Shown here: positions 1-9,290 of the stretch, one piece after another
Numbering within the stretch: position 1 is the first letter of the stretch
Layout of the letters: each line of letters starts with the position of its first letter
Assembly (NCBI GenBank): GCA_025266875.1
Contig: JALLLT010000073.1
Span: 1 to 64,000, forward strand
Direction of reading: 5' to 3'
Length of the DNA stretch: 64,000 bases
Source of the DNA: Fennellomyces sp. T-0311
Lineage: Eukaryota > Mucoromycota > Mucoromycetes > Mucorales > Lichtheimiaceae
The notes under the pieces: model-generated
Told to the model about the DNA's origin: nothing
The model's input: the letters and a program-made list of their open reading frames with translations, nothing else
Database searches by the model: none
Made by a program: the position numbers and the translations under genes

Positions 1-786
1 GGTAAATGGCATGGCACGTGGGGCAAGCACTGTACATGCGGAGATCTTCGGTAAGACGGGTGAAGCCGATCCATCTTCGCAAACTGGTGATCGTTTCTGG
101 CACGGATGGCAACAAATCTCTCGATTGGGAATGGATCAAGGATACGCAGAAGCCGATGAGGATGACGGCAGCTCTCTCGGATATGTGATACAATTGGAAC
201 AACACAAGGAAAGCGAAGACGAACAACCGCGAATCAGGGATATGATCTCGAAGGCTGGTACCGTCTACAATTTCTTGATCTAAACGTTTTGCGGTCAACA
301 CTACTTCGCTTCCTCTACAGATCCGTTAATTTCACAAACCTTCATCATCCTCAACTGCGTGCCCGAACTCGACATCGACGGCTTCGTTCATTTCATTTTG
401 ATCGCTGATCCCAGGATCGCGAATGTCAAATGTTTGGACCGGTGGTTCTTCTATAAATTGGTATGAATGTTTTGCTTCGGTATTTAGCTTACATGAACCT
501 ACCATTCACAACCATCGGTGCGGGCTAACCAAAATCATCGTCGTCAGGCTCACTATGCATCATGGCAGTATCGCCATCTGAAAGAATACAGGTAAGTTAA
601 AATTGCCATCAACACTCGCATGAATTCAGGCATACCGTTATCAACGCGAGTGGATACAATGGCGGCAATGGCATTGGTGGCGCTGGCACGCTGGTGTTCA
701 GTATAGGTTCGCTGGTTGACAATAGCCCCAGTGGGGTTTCTGCCTCGGCAAAGTTCACAGTAACACATATAGGATCTTGTTGACAT
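1..786 (-). CDS. CACTA Tnp2-like transposase, N-terminal part, cut by the window edge
   Basis: The minus strand reads as the start of a Tnp2-type (CACTA/EnSpm) transposase. Exon 1 (786-636) begins MSTRSYMCYCELCRGR, with a Cys pair and a basic stretch, like the start of the Tnp2-like protein at 20636. A 58-nt intron (635-578) leads to a short acidic exon (577-530). Acidic coding sequence follows around 490-355. From about 282 to 1 there is a hydrophobic helical block, a P-x-T-x-x-x-L-R-x-W motif and a CPTCHAIY motif. That order (acidic linker, helices, PxTxxxLR, CxxCHxIY) matches the N-terminal region at 20.9-21.5 kb. The catalytic part lies outside the window. One splice, near 529-499, is unclear: either a 31-nt intron or a stop. 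The family call rests on similarity to the better copies in this window. Confidence 0.6.
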
Positions 787-1740
787 TTTAGAAACGGTAG
801 GTACGATTTGATACCATACCTACTGCTCGAACATTCTTCTTATATAGTCTTTCGTCAATGCACGAATAATAAAAAATGTCCCATTATGCTTCGCCACATT
901 GGTCATTCGTCTTGGCAGCATCATTGGCACCGTTTCTACATCACCATGGCCGTTTACCTTGGCAAGTTCATATCGATCTGTCTTGACAGCATCGCATTAC
1001 AATCTGTTACTAATTTGTTATGGAACGTCATGTGCAACGTGAACCGTGCATTTTGCTGTCTTGGCTTTATTAGGCTCTTCTATATATGTGAAGTGTACAG
1101 GAACATGGATCACTATTTCAATAGCACAATACCACTATGTGCTAAAGTCGTGTATACTTCTTTTCGTACAATGCGTGACGCTATACTACAACGCATCCAA
1201 CTTCCTTTTTTCTTGCTGATGCACCATGTGCGTCGGATTGCCGATATAAGGCACCAGTTTTAAAGTTTCTCATGGTACTGAAATATTGACTACCCTTTGT
1301 AAACTCAACACCGCTTGTTAAAGACTTCTCCTCCATTCCATTTCAACATTGCTGCATCATCATTTCTGAAAATAAAATTGATCGTTCACAAAAATTACAA
1401 ATTGCTTATACAGCACTCTGCATGCTGGTGCAGAAACATGCAGAAAGTCACCGCATCCATCTTTTTCAAGCAATTATGCAGTTCTCCATGCAGCTTTCAC
1501 TCTGGAAACCGGGGGTACGAGCTGCGTCTTACCCCCCAACAAAAGATTCTTAAGAATCCTCTACCTTTCTAGCAGGGGATTCCTCACCTGCTGCGCAGTG
1601 TATAAGCACAATTTATAATTCAGGGAGCTGTCAGATTTTTGCAATGACATAAGCTATATTATGTTATCATAATTAGATTTTGTATATAAAGCACCACTGT
1701 CAGTAATAAATATCAACCGCACTATGTACATCTACATACA
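787..1740. other. Gene-free stretch with small hairpins
   Basis: I see no supportable gene here. The plus-strand open frame at 808-1263 has no recognisable domain and an unconstrained composition. Around 1505-1590 there are three short inverted repeats close together: a 7-bp GGGGGTA/TACCCCC stem, an AT-rich palindrome around TTCTTAAGAA, and a GCAGG/CCTGC stem. The rest is AT-rich and is probably the upstream flank of the transposase at the left edge plus old intergenic sequence. Confidence 0.4.
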
Positions 1741-2182
1741 TTCTACTATGATGCCCAAAAAATCAAGTCTCCACCACCACCACCGCCACCACCAATGAAA
1801 AAATCAAGAAGTCACCGCTTCATGGAATGATGAACGCGATGTTTTTTTTGTGAAACAGTTGCTTGAACAAGCTGCGGTAGGAGAGAGGCTTGACTCTGGG
1901 TTCACAAAGGTTGCTTGGGAAAAGACAATTGCAGCATTTAATGCAAGATTTGGCGTGAAGTATGACAAACTGCAGTTTACCAGCTGCCTTACTCCAGTAA
2001 GAAACATTTGTGTATATATCTTGTTATGATTGAGAAACTTACAGTCATGTAACCATCAGCTTAGAACGACATGGCAAGTTATGTACAAGCTAAAGAACAG
2101 CGTTGGCACCAGTGGCTGAGGTTATGATGTAGACACCCACATGATTACACAAGGAGATCATGTCTGGGACGCTTATTTGAAA

Positions 2183-2633
2183 GTAAGTATTGAAATTTGT
2201 TATGTATCTCTTTTTGTAAGTGCCGAGTCAAACTCTGGCCAATCATATCAAGCCTCCTCTCCGTGATCACTCCACCCATCGTTCCGAACGATCACTCCAT
2301 CATCACGACAATCACCAGTTGCATAGCAACAAGAAACACGATACAATTATACGCATAACAAAGATATAAATACAGAGCGTAGCTCTAGAAGAAAGGATCA
2401 TCTCATTATCATATAACCCTTATTCTATTATTAAAGTACCGACAACCAATAGCTTACACTTTTCAAGTCACAAAAATACCGCCTAAGTTTATTATTAGCG
2501 ATTAAGGGTTCAAAAGAGTAAGCATCAAAAAGGACTAACCAATGCTACAGATTGGCGGTTACGATCAATGGTGAACAACTCGAGAATACAGAAAGAAAAG
2601 GTGTGGATATAGTGATACAGTAGATTGGGCTAA
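2183..2633. other. Intron filler left of the DIRS element, possible old LTR remnant
   Basis: This stretch lies in the disrupted intron and is not part of the DIRS element. It begins near 2221 with a TG-led sequence and has a TATAAATA box near 2366, a sharp change after about 2480, and a short readable stretch near 2550-2630. That layout (LTR, leader, start of gag) suggests a truncated LTR retrotransposon that the DIRS element then hit. I could not prove a CA end or a target duplication. A matching flank resumes at 6804. Confidence 0.3.
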
Positions 2634-2662
2634 ATAGAGAAGGTGCTGGAACGAGGGACAAA

Positions 2663-2756
2663 GAAGTGGTGGTTTAACGCCTTTCTAGCCGCGCTTTATT
2701 TTCCGTTTATAATTAAATTTTTTCCTCTATATGTTCCAATTCAGTTCTTTCTAAGC
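2663..2756. repeat. DIRS inverted terminal repeat, left
   Basis: This 94-bp block is the inverted copy of 6660-6753, with one C/T difference. Outside it, 2634-2662 is unique to this end and is found again, inverted, in the first part of the internal complementary region. Confidence 0.92.
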
Positions 2757-2779
2757 TAAGTGTAATACAAAATTTTCCT

Positions 2780-4294
2780 CTAGTAAGGGATGGGCCAAAG
2801 TAATCGACTATACCAAGGGCGGGACCCCACCACTTCTTCGTCCCTCGTTCCAGCACCTTCTCTATTGCTGGTCGTGCCTACAGCAATCGTCGGTGCTTCC
2901 ACTCTGTCCTCCGAAGTGGTGGTTGTGTTTTCCGTTTCAAAAATTTTGTTGGTGATGTGTTGGCCTCTTGCATGTTGGTTTCGTGGACGATAATAATAAT
3001 TTTCCCATGTCTGACTCCGAAGACTCCAGTTGCCGTGTGTCTTGATTGTTGTTTTGTCAACTCCTTGTTCTGCCGCCTTGGTGCTTGCCGCCGCTCGTGT
3101 CGAATGTGGCTTAAAGATGTCTGTGTTTACGCCTGCTTGTTTCAGGACCTGTTTCACCCAGTTCGCTACCGTGCTTGGTCTGCATGAATGTGGGCGATGG
3201 TTGATATGTGACAGGAACATGGTGTGGTCCTCCGGAAGATTCGTTCGCAACTGGCTTGTTCTCCTGCACCAAACGTACAGTGTCTTGACTGGGCAAATCT
3301 CTTCGTCTCTCAGGGCACCAATTTTTGTTGTTTTAATCTGGGCTTCCTTGGGCTCCTGTGCCGCTACTGTCACTCCCCACAATCTTGCGTTGTCATCATG
3401 TTCGAACTTGGCATCTCGATGTTGTAACCCGCCAACCTCTGACCTTGGTCGCCACATGGTAGATAGGCAAAGTAGTATGATGGCTTTTTTCTGTAAAACC
3501 TCCAATTCCATCGTCTGTGGGTCACCCCAGGTACGAACCTCCTTGATGACCATGGCTACATCCCATATTTCTCGCGAGAAGTTTGGCTCCCGACAGGTAC
3601 TACGTCTCTTCGCTGCAAAAAACTGACTGATCAAATCGTGGTTCGCAATTGGGGGTTTCCAGGGGTATGTGACTCTGAACACTGACGCGATCGATGAACG
3701 TATCCCATTCAGGTAGTCGTATGACAAATGTTCATGCTGTACTAGGAATTTTGCCACTTGCCCCGGATTATATGCCTCTGGATCAAGTCCTGGTTCTTGT
3801 TCTTTGCACCATGTTGCATATTTCCGCCAGTACCGATTGTAATTTTTCTTGGTCGAAGAACGAGTTGCCCTTGTCAGATAGTTCACTACTTCGTCATCCA
3901 CTCCTTGTTGTCTCCTCGCCGTTTTGATAATCGCCATGCGATAAGGGTCAGTATCTTGGTGATCGGCATCATCAGTGGTTTGTGGCTCATCTGCCGTAGT
4001 ACCATTGGCCACCAAAACTGCGTTGGCCAACAAGGTGTCACCAAGATCGCATGTTCTACTTGTTCCATCTTGAATTTGTGTATTGTTTTTGGAATCAAAC
4101 GCCATGGTGGGTGTAGAAATAGGCCTCGTTTCGGCCATCGCTGTTGAAAGGCATCCGTTGCTGTTGCTCGCCCGTCCGGTTGCAGACTCCAGAACGTTGG
4201 TAGGCGCGTATTGTCCCTTGTTGCGAACGCATCTATTGTCAATGGTCCCCAACGGTTCATAATCTTGTTGAACCACAGTCGCGGTAGCTTCCAT
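2780..4294 (-). CDS. DIRS tyrosine recombinase (integrase)
   Basis: A 504-residue open frame. After a low-complexity N-terminal part (about 1-120) comes an SAM-like core-binding region (about 130-215), then the catalytic domain. Visible catalytic residues are Arg282 (MWRPRSEV), His397 and Arg400 (KPHSTRAAAS), His420 (KTHGNW) and a Tyr cluster at 433-435 (ENYYYRP), the R-H-x-x-R-H-Y set of tyrosine recombinases. In DIRS elements this enzyme inserts a circular DNA copy. The first 409 nt overlap the end of the RT-RNase H frame, so the N-terminal about 135 residues may be partly unused; a later Met around residue 64 is an alternative start. The 3' end overlaps the internal complementary region. 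No lesion is visible. Confidence 0.88.
   Translation of the reverse strand: MEATATVVQQDYEPLGTIDNRCVRNKGQYAPTNVLESATGRASNSNGCLSTAMAETRPISTPTMAFDSKNNTQIQDGTSRTCDLGDTLLANAVLVANGTTADEPQTTDDADHQDTDPYRMAIIKTARRQQGVDDEVVNYLTRATRSSTKKNYNRYWRKYATWCKEQEPGLDPEAYNPGQVAKFLVQHEHLSYDYLNGIRSSIASVFRVTYPWKPPIANHDLISQFFAAKRRSTCREPNFSREIWDVAMVIKEVRTWGDPQTMELEVLQKKAIILLCLSTMWRPRSEVGGLQHRDAKFEHDDNARLWGVTVAAQEPKEAQIKTTKIGALRDEEICPVKTLYVWCRRTSQLRTNLPEDHTMFLSHINHRPHSCRPSTVANWVKQVLKQAGVNTDIFKPHSTRAAASTKAAEQGVDKTTIKTHGNWSLRSQTWENYYYRPRNQHARGQHITNKIFETENTTTTSEDRVEAPTIAVGTTSNREGAGTRDEEVVGSRPWYSRLLWPIPY
2827..2922. repeat. DIRS internal complementary region
   Basis: The first 39 bases are the inverse of the left outer end (about 2634-2672; one difference). 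The rest is the inverse of the right outer end (about 6745-6803). The join near 2865 marks where the two ends meet in a circular intermediate. The block overlaps the last codons of the recombinase gene, so it is also coding. Confidence 0.9.
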
Positions 4295-5841
4295 TCGTGT
4301 ACTGGTTTCTGTAGCCTGCTGAGCCTGTCAGCTGCCTTGTTGTCTACTCCTGCGATATGTCGATATTTCACCTTGATGTTGTATGTCAAGCACAAGTCGT
4401 TTATTGCCACCGCCAGTTCTTGTAGGGAAACTGATGCCGTTCCTCCTGCTTTTCCTGCATACTTCAGCGCCGTGACGTTGTCGGAATGTATGAGTAATGT
4501 TTTGCCTTGAAATCTTGGGGCATGAATTTCCAAACAAATCAATATTGTCTTGAGTTCTCGAACATTGATGGACGACGTCTGGTCTGTGTAGTCCCAATAT
4601 CCTGCGAACTCGCCTATTGAGGATGTGATTCCCCAACCGGAGTTTGAAGCATCGACTTGTATGGTGCATGTGGGTGCTTCTTCTGGTGGGCGATGGATCG
4701 GCAATCCATTTCGCGTTGTTGCCCTTTCGAGCCACCAATTCAATTCCTCTTGTGCTTTGGCCGACAGGATGCAGTTGGCCTCCCAGTTGTACCGGTGTTT
4801 GTGTAAACTGTTTGTCAGGGAACGTTGCAGGTGCCGTATGTGAAGTAACGCATCTCCAATAGCCGGTATCATTGCCGTAATTTTCCCCAGCATCGCTGCT
4901 ATCCATCGACATGAAAACGTGTTCTTCTGTGCCTGTTTGATCCTTGTTGACAACTTCTTCATTTTCTCGCCTGGGACCTTGATAGTCATGTTCTTGGTGT
5001 TGAACTCGAATCCCAAAAAGGTTTGGATGTGCCTCGGTTCTAGCTCTGTTTTCTTCCAATTGATCAAGAATCCACACTTTTCGAGGTGTGTAATCGTGAT
5101 TGTCATTGCCTGCTCCATTTCCTTCCGTGATTTTGCCAGTATGCATATATCGTCCAGGTAGTATACCAATCTGAGTGCTGGTGATATCTGGCCACTCCTT
5201 AAAGGTTCTAGCGCATATCGCAGTAGTTTTGACCATACCAGTGGGGATGAGGCTGTTCCGAACAGTAGCGTCTTGTAGCAGAACACCTGGCCTTTGTGTA
5301 TAAAGGATAGGTACTTCCTGGATGAAGGGTGGATCGGAACCAAAGTGTAAGCATCCTTGATATCTAAGCGACATATGAAGTCCTGAGGCTCGAGTAGATC
5401 CCGCAGCGCAGGTATTCCTTCCATCTTGAAATGTTGAGGTTGTAGAAATCTGTTGATCATTTTGCAGTCTAAAATGGGTCTGTTCTTGTTCGCCTCTTGA
5501 ATCGTAAAGAATGTGGACAGGAACCGTTTGTCTTGATCCGGGGATGGCTCTATAACTCCCGCCTTGATGAATTTGGTCACTGCTTGATCCACCATCTGCT
5601 CCTGCTCTGGTGTTCTGTGGATAGATTTCTTGAACCACGGTTGTGGTGTTGTTGCAAATTGAAGGCGATATCCCTCCGTTACCACTGATAGTGGCCACGG
5701 GTGATGAGTAAATTGTTTCCAATATGAGGCAAATTCTTTTAACCGACCTCCTGGTGGTATTCCATCGTCGGGAATCGAATATGCTTGCTGTTGTTTCTCT
5801 TGTGGTGGGACTATTGGTGTTAACAATTGCTGCTGTTTCAC
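3886..5841 (-). CDS. DIRS reverse transcriptase-RNase H
   Basis: A 651-codon frame in one piece. The RT domain shows LDIKDAY (159-165), FGTASSP (194-200) and the catalytic YLDD (228-231). The RNase H domain shows the acidic set at about Asp397 (QVDASNSGWG), Glu429 (NVREL), Asp454 (IHSDN) and an Asp in AGVDNKAADRLSRL. This is the DIRS/Ngaro type of RT and RNase H. The frame opens with GTG overlapping the Gag stop (GTGA at 5841-5838), and the frame is open further upstream, so it is probably expressed by frameshifting from gag or by coupled initiation, not from its own ATG. Its end overlaps the recombinase frame. Confidence 0.88.
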   Translation of the reverse strand: MKQQQLLTPIVPPQEKQQQAYSIPDDGIPPGGRLKEFASYWKQFTHHPWPLSVVTEGYRLQFATTPQPWFKKSIHRTPEQEQMVDQAVTKFIKAGVIEPSPDQDKRFLSTFFTIQEANKNRPILDCKMINRFLQPQHFKMEGIPALRDLLEPQDFICRLDIKDAYTLVPIHPSSRKYLSFIHKGQVFCYKTLLFGTASSPLVWSKLLRYALEPLRSGQISPALRLVYYLDDICILAKSRKEMEQAMTITITHLEKCGFLINWKKTELEPRHIQTFLGFEFNTKNMTIKVPGEKMKKLSTRIKQAQKNTFSCRWIAAMLGKITAMIPAIGDALLHIRHLQRSLTNSLHKHRYNWEANCILSAKAQEELNWWLERATTRNGLPIHRPPEEAPTCTIQVDASNSGWGITSSIGEFAGYWDYTDQTSSINVRELKTILICLEIHAPRFQGKTLLIHSDNVTALKYAGKAGGTASVSLQELAVAINDLCLTYNIKVKYRHIAGVDNKAADRLSRLQKPVHEWKLPRLWFNKIMNRWGPLTIDAFATRDNTRLPTFWSLQPDGRATATDAFQQRWPKRGLFLHPPWRLIPKTIHKFKMEQVEHAILVTPCWPTQFWWPMVLRQMSHKPLMMPITKILTLIAWRLSKRRGDNKEWMTK

Positions 5842-6644
5842 TGAGTCCCATTCTGTCGGTCGTTTGGGATGGACGTCTGTGGTTGGTGTTGCTGGCGGTG
5901 TCTCCCGAAAAAAGGTCTAGGTCGGAAACCTCCTCGGTCAAATCTTCCCCGTCCGTTGCCTCGGTCATTTGTGAATCCTCGTCGTGCCATTCCCGTGCTC
6001 CGAAGGATTTGTTGGTCGTATCTTGCTTTTTCGATTCGCTGCACCATGGTCATGTCAAACGCCAAGCCTTTGTGGATATCGTCTTCTTCTTCATAATTCC
6101 GGACACTTGGTGGCAATCGAAGAGCTTTCGTGATGGTTGATCATGCTTCCCTATCCTGTTGTTTGCTGGTCGCAAACCCATAGACAGCCAAACGTCTCGC
6201 CTTTTCCATGACTTGGTGCAAGTCTTCTTCATCTTCATCGCTGCCTCCTCTTGTGAGTATGTGTTGGATTGCCTGGAATATGTCTGATGCTGCCCTGGCG
6301 GCTCCTCTGAGCCGCTCTGCATCCTTGTACTTTGCTTGTACTGTGCCAAAGGCTTCCACCCTGGCTTTTTTGAGTTCACCGATGTAGATCTTATTGACTG
6401 CGCCTTGTCGTGTCCAGATTCCGCCATCATAACGGGTGATGTCCCGTCTAAACACTCTGAAGCTTTCTTCCAGTTCTGGGTATGAAGCTTCTTCCAGTTC
6501 TTGGATGATTTCTTGTGGTAAACCTGGAAAGGTGGTGTCTGTTTGGTGCTCTCGTTCGTTGAGTCTGATCTGAAGTCGTTCGGCCTGAGCCTCCAACTCC
6601 TGGATACGTCTTGCGAGTGTCTCTTCATTGTTTCCTGAATTCAT
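5838..6644 (-). CDS. DIRS Gag-like protein with an in-frame TGA
   Basis: The likely start is the Met at 6644 (MNSGNNEETLARRIQELEAQ), just inside the inverted repeat. The first 167 residues are helical, with a coiled-coil start and acidic patches. The frame then meets TGA at 6141-6143 and continues open in the same frame through PPSVRNYEEEDDIHKGLAFD to an Arg/Gly-rich tail (GNGRGRFDRGGFRPRPFFG) that looks RNA-binding, ending at 5838. Position and tail fit a DIRS Gag. The TGA may be a recent nonsense mutation or the normal end of a shorter Gag; the coding quality beyond it favours mutation. It ends one base inside the RT frame. Confidence 0.65.
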
Positions 6645-6659
6645 TGACCACGTTGCGCG

Positions 6660-6753
6660 GCTTAGAAAGAACTGAATTGGAACATATAGAGGAAAAAATT
6701 TAATTATAAACGGAAAATAAAGCGCAGCTAGAAAGGCGTTAAACCACCACTTC
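6660..6753. repeat. DIRS inverted terminal repeat, right
   Basis: Inverted copy of 2663-2756 with one mismatch. It lies just upstream of the likely Gag start, so it probably also holds the promoter and leader. The outer extension 6754-6803 is unique to this end and is repeated, inverted, at about 2865-2916. Confidence 0.92.
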
Positions 6754-6803
6754 GGAGGACAGAGTGGAAGCACCGACGATTGCTGTAGGCACGACCAGCA
6801 ATT

Positions 6804-6968
6804 TATAAGTGGCAGCACAAGACGGGGTAACAAAATTGACAAATAGAATAGTGACTATGGAACAAGGAAATAGGGCTCACACTTCAAATTGAGCAATATC
6901 CTGCCAGTATTATACTGGCATTTGTTTTATATGCAAAGCTATAGCTAATCAACTTTCAACTATTAAAG
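6804..6968. other. Remaining intron sequence right of the DIRS element
   Basis: No gene. The stretch holds a 19-bp palindrome at 6902-6920 and ends with the splice acceptor TTAAAG just before exon three of the Myb-like gene. Confidence 0.5.
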
Positions 6969-7680
6969 ATACCTGCGAACGAGAAAGCTGAGAAATACCG
7001 AACCTCCCCCCTTGACAACTTCGAGCTTTTGGATGCACTTTTCTATAAAAGTAGTGCCACCGGTTTCCAGGTAAAATCATCCAGCAAGAAGACGACAACG
7101 GAAGAAGACCAAGGTCCAGGCAACGACAAGGCAGATGTCAGCGAGGGTAATAACAAGTCATGTGAAAGCGATGTCATTTAAGATTCTGAAAACTCTGGTG
7201 ATTCAGATTCGTCATCTGATAGTGATGATGACAGTGTTGTAAATACCTTGACCAGAAGACGTACAGAATCACCTTCCGCTCCACCCGATCCAAAGCAGTG
7301 ACGAGTCACCCACGATGTGATGGTCAGCAATGCTCTGATGGCGATTGCAGAAGAGAGCAAACGCACAAGAGAGGCAAAGGAGCAAGAATCTCTGGGAAGC
7401 ATTGCCAAGGCGCTGAAGACAGTACAGGACAGACGTTGGTTGGGTACAGACGATTTTTTTGCTTTGGAGGATGTGTTCTATGCTGAAGAGAGAAAAGCTG
7501 CATCGTTCAATATTTTTACCAAGGAGAACCAGATTGCATGGCTGGAGAAAGAGCTCCCCGGTGTTGAAATAAATGTTGATGAAGACCAATAGGTCGTTTT
7601 ATAATACTGTAAAACCTTGTTTACTTTAATAGTAGCACTGAGAGAGCGAGAAAACAATAAACGATTTGGATGGGATTTTA

Positions 7681-7824
7681 CAGTATTTCCAAAAATTAAT
7701 GTCGCTACCCAAAGGAATCAATGTCGTTCCAAAAATGGAAGTCGCTGTATATTTTATATTATAAAAATTGGACCTTGGCGACATTGATTTTTATGGATAG
7801 CGACATTAATTTTTGGAAATACTG
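7681..7824. mobile_element. Tc1/mariner-type MITE, 144 bp, perfect ends
   Basis: The ends are CAGT...ACTG, flanked by TA on both sides (7679-7680 and 7825-7826). The first 27 bases are a perfect inverted copy of the last 27 (29 with the TA). Inside, a second pair of imperfect GTCGC/GCGAC-type motifs makes the whole unit foldable. It codes for nothing and must depend on a transposase in trans. CAGT ends and a TA duplication are typical of Tc1/mariner elements. It lies between the two convergent Harbinger genes. Confidence 0.85.
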
Positions 7825-7853
7825 TATGTCCTTTTCTTTTGTGAATACTTGTC

Positions 7854-9113
7854 CTACATAGCAGTGGTGATTCTGTTACGCATCTCCTTGGCATCTTTAC
7901 AGACGTCGGATCTCTCTTCTTTGGATATAGGCCCATCAGACACTCGTTAGTTATTTTTGCGCTTAAGCAAGCTCCTTTCTGATGTATCTCCTTTCAATCT
8001 TATTCTGCCCGTCTGTTAGACGAATAAAATTTTGTAATCTACAGAGAGCTGTAACAAGATCAACCTGAAGTAAAATATTAATATGAGATATCTATACCTG
8101 GGATGGAGGTTCGTCTCTTACTTGACTGTCGAATGGATATTCATTCATTTTTGTAAGGTTTGGGAATTGCTTTTTTAAGATACCAAAGATGCGCTCAACA
8201 GCATTGCGTAACGATGCATGACGCAAATTGAAAAGCTCTTCTTTATTCCGTGGACTATGAAAGTTAATTGAGGATTCTTATTCAGTACATTAACAACTCA
8301 ACCACAGGTATATACATTTACTTACCATCGCTTTCTTTGCTCCCATTCGTGAAGATGATAACGGACTCCTCTGTACGGTGTCATCATCTCAGTTGTTAAC
8401 GCGAATCCTGCATCACCAAGGTAGTATTTGCCAGGAGGCACAACAAGTTCACCCTTCTGTTGTGCTGCTGCTAGAAGTTGGCTATCATGGGCTGATCCCT
8501 CCCAGCCAGCAAGTACGTAAACAAATTGCAAGTTAAAGCTGCATGCAATTAAGCAGTTCTGCGACGTAAAGCCTTTACGGTTTACGAAAGGCAGCATTGG
8601 CATACCTTTCACCATAGCAGGGATATGTGTACCATCGATGGTGCCAACACAATCGTTAAAGAATGGTGAGAACCTTGTTTCACTGGTAATCTCCTTGGGG
8701 ATATCATTTCCATTAGGCTGGACCAGGAGAGCACAGGCAAAGGAGTGCATTGCTTTCAGAGACTTATGAAAGTAATCTGAGATAATCGAACCAGAATGTC
8801 CAAATCTATGCTGAGTGGCGCGGTTGTCTACTGCATTATTGACAATGTACAGGAAAACAAAAAATTGCTCCTCAACCGTACTACGTCTAGTGTCTTTCAT
8901 TCTGTGCCTTTTGAGGTTCTTGATTAACGTACGGAACACGTCTTTGCTTATATGGGACTGCTAAAAAAAGACACTGTTGCTTCCAGCCAAAAGCTTTGTA
9001 ACATAGGCTTTGCCTTTGTTGGGATCTGGATGTCTCACGTTCTTGTCTAGGAATTGGTTGGTGTATCAAACTCCAGCTAGTCTTGCAGCTTTGAGGAGAG
9101 TTTCTTGTTCCAT
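7854..9113 (-). pseudogene. Harbinger (PIF-like) DDE transposase, element 1
   Basis: The likely start is ATG at 9113 (MEQETLLKAARLAGV). The best part runs 8939-8322: the first catalytic Asp in CVGTIDGTHIPAM, the second in YYLGDAGFAL. A GT...AG intron after EWEQRK leads to an exon near 8258-8145, where the third catalytic residue is the Glu in LRNAVERIFGILKKQF. Further exons near 8066 (VDLVTALCRLQNFIRL) and 7930-7854 (SKEERSDVCKDAKEMRNRI) finish the protein. DDE triad and domain order are those of DDE_Tnp_4. Two in-frame stops (after RLAGV and after SVFF) and a frame break near the C-terminus make it a pseudogene. It converges on the Myb-like partner. Confidence 0.78.
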
Positions 9114-9290
9114 AATAAAAAATAAAATGTAAGGAAAAGTATGAGAAAAAAGAAGCTTTACACAGATTTACTGTGCATATTAATGATCCCGGCTTATTCC
9201 TGCTTATGTACTCAATATAAAAACCTTTCAAATGAAAAGGTCCATTTTTTGTTTTTATAATTATTGATAGAACATATATATAAAGCGATA

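Larger units (their letters stand above)
2634..6803 (-). mobile_element. DIRS-like tyrosine-recombinase retrotransposon, complete ends
   Basis: A 4.17-kb element carrying gag, RT-RNase H and tyrosine recombinase on the minus strand. It has the diagnostic DIRS end structure: 94-bp inverted terminal repeats (2663-2756 and 6660-6753, one mismatch), unequal outer extensions, and an internal complementary region (2827-2922) that repeats both outer ends back to back, as needed for circle formation. The left edge is at about 2634 and the right edge at about 6803, with 1-3 bases of ambiguity. No target duplication is expected for this class. Only the Gag frame shows a lesion (TGA at 6141-6143). The element lies in an intron of the Harbinger Myb gene, so it is younger than that copy. 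Confidence 0.9.
1823..7592 (+). pseudogene. Harbinger Myb/SANT-like partner protein, split by a DIRS insertion
   Basis: Exon pieces at about 1823-1996, 2060-2182 and 6969-7592 join in phase with normal GT...AG borders. The first carries the Myb/SANT-like domain (TASWNDERDVFFVKQLLEQ, then AWEKTIAAFNARFG). The second supplies the LRTTWQVMYKLKNSVGTSG and VWDAYLK blocks. The third continues with a KYRTSPLDNFELLDALF block, an acidic serine-rich linker and a helical C-terminal tail ending EINVDEDQ. This order is that of Myb_DNA-bind_3-type partners of Harbinger transposases. The intron between exons two and three (2183-6968) now holds the DIRS element. In-frame stops lie near 2117 (TGA), 7180 (TAA) and 7299 (TGA), and a proline-rich stretch before 1823 is in another frame, so this is a pseudogene. 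The partner transposase is convergent, at 7854-9113. Confidence 0.7.
1741..9200. mobile_element. Harbinger (PIF) element 1, degraded and interrupted; limits approximate
   Basis: Two convergent genes typical of Harbinger elements lie here: a Myb/SANT-like DNA-binding protein on plus (1823-7592) and a DDE transposase on minus (7854-9113). Known Harbinger elements need both proteins. The element has been enlarged by a DIRS-like retrotransposon in an intron of the Myb gene and by a 144-bp MITE between the two genes. I could not find terminal inverted repeats or a 3-bp target duplication by eye, so both limits are only set by the genes. Both genes carry stop codons, so the copy is dead. Confidence 0.55.

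Noticed and set aside
808..1263. 151-codon plus-strand open frame
   Set aside because: Rich in Cys, His and Ile without any motif; no splice context or neighbour support; looks like chance.
3030..3626. 198-codon plus-strand open frame
   Set aside because: Antisense shadow of the DIRS recombinase.
6902..6920. 19-bp perfect palindrome as terminator or binding site
   Set aside because: Isolated, inside an intron of a dead gene; no function can be supported.
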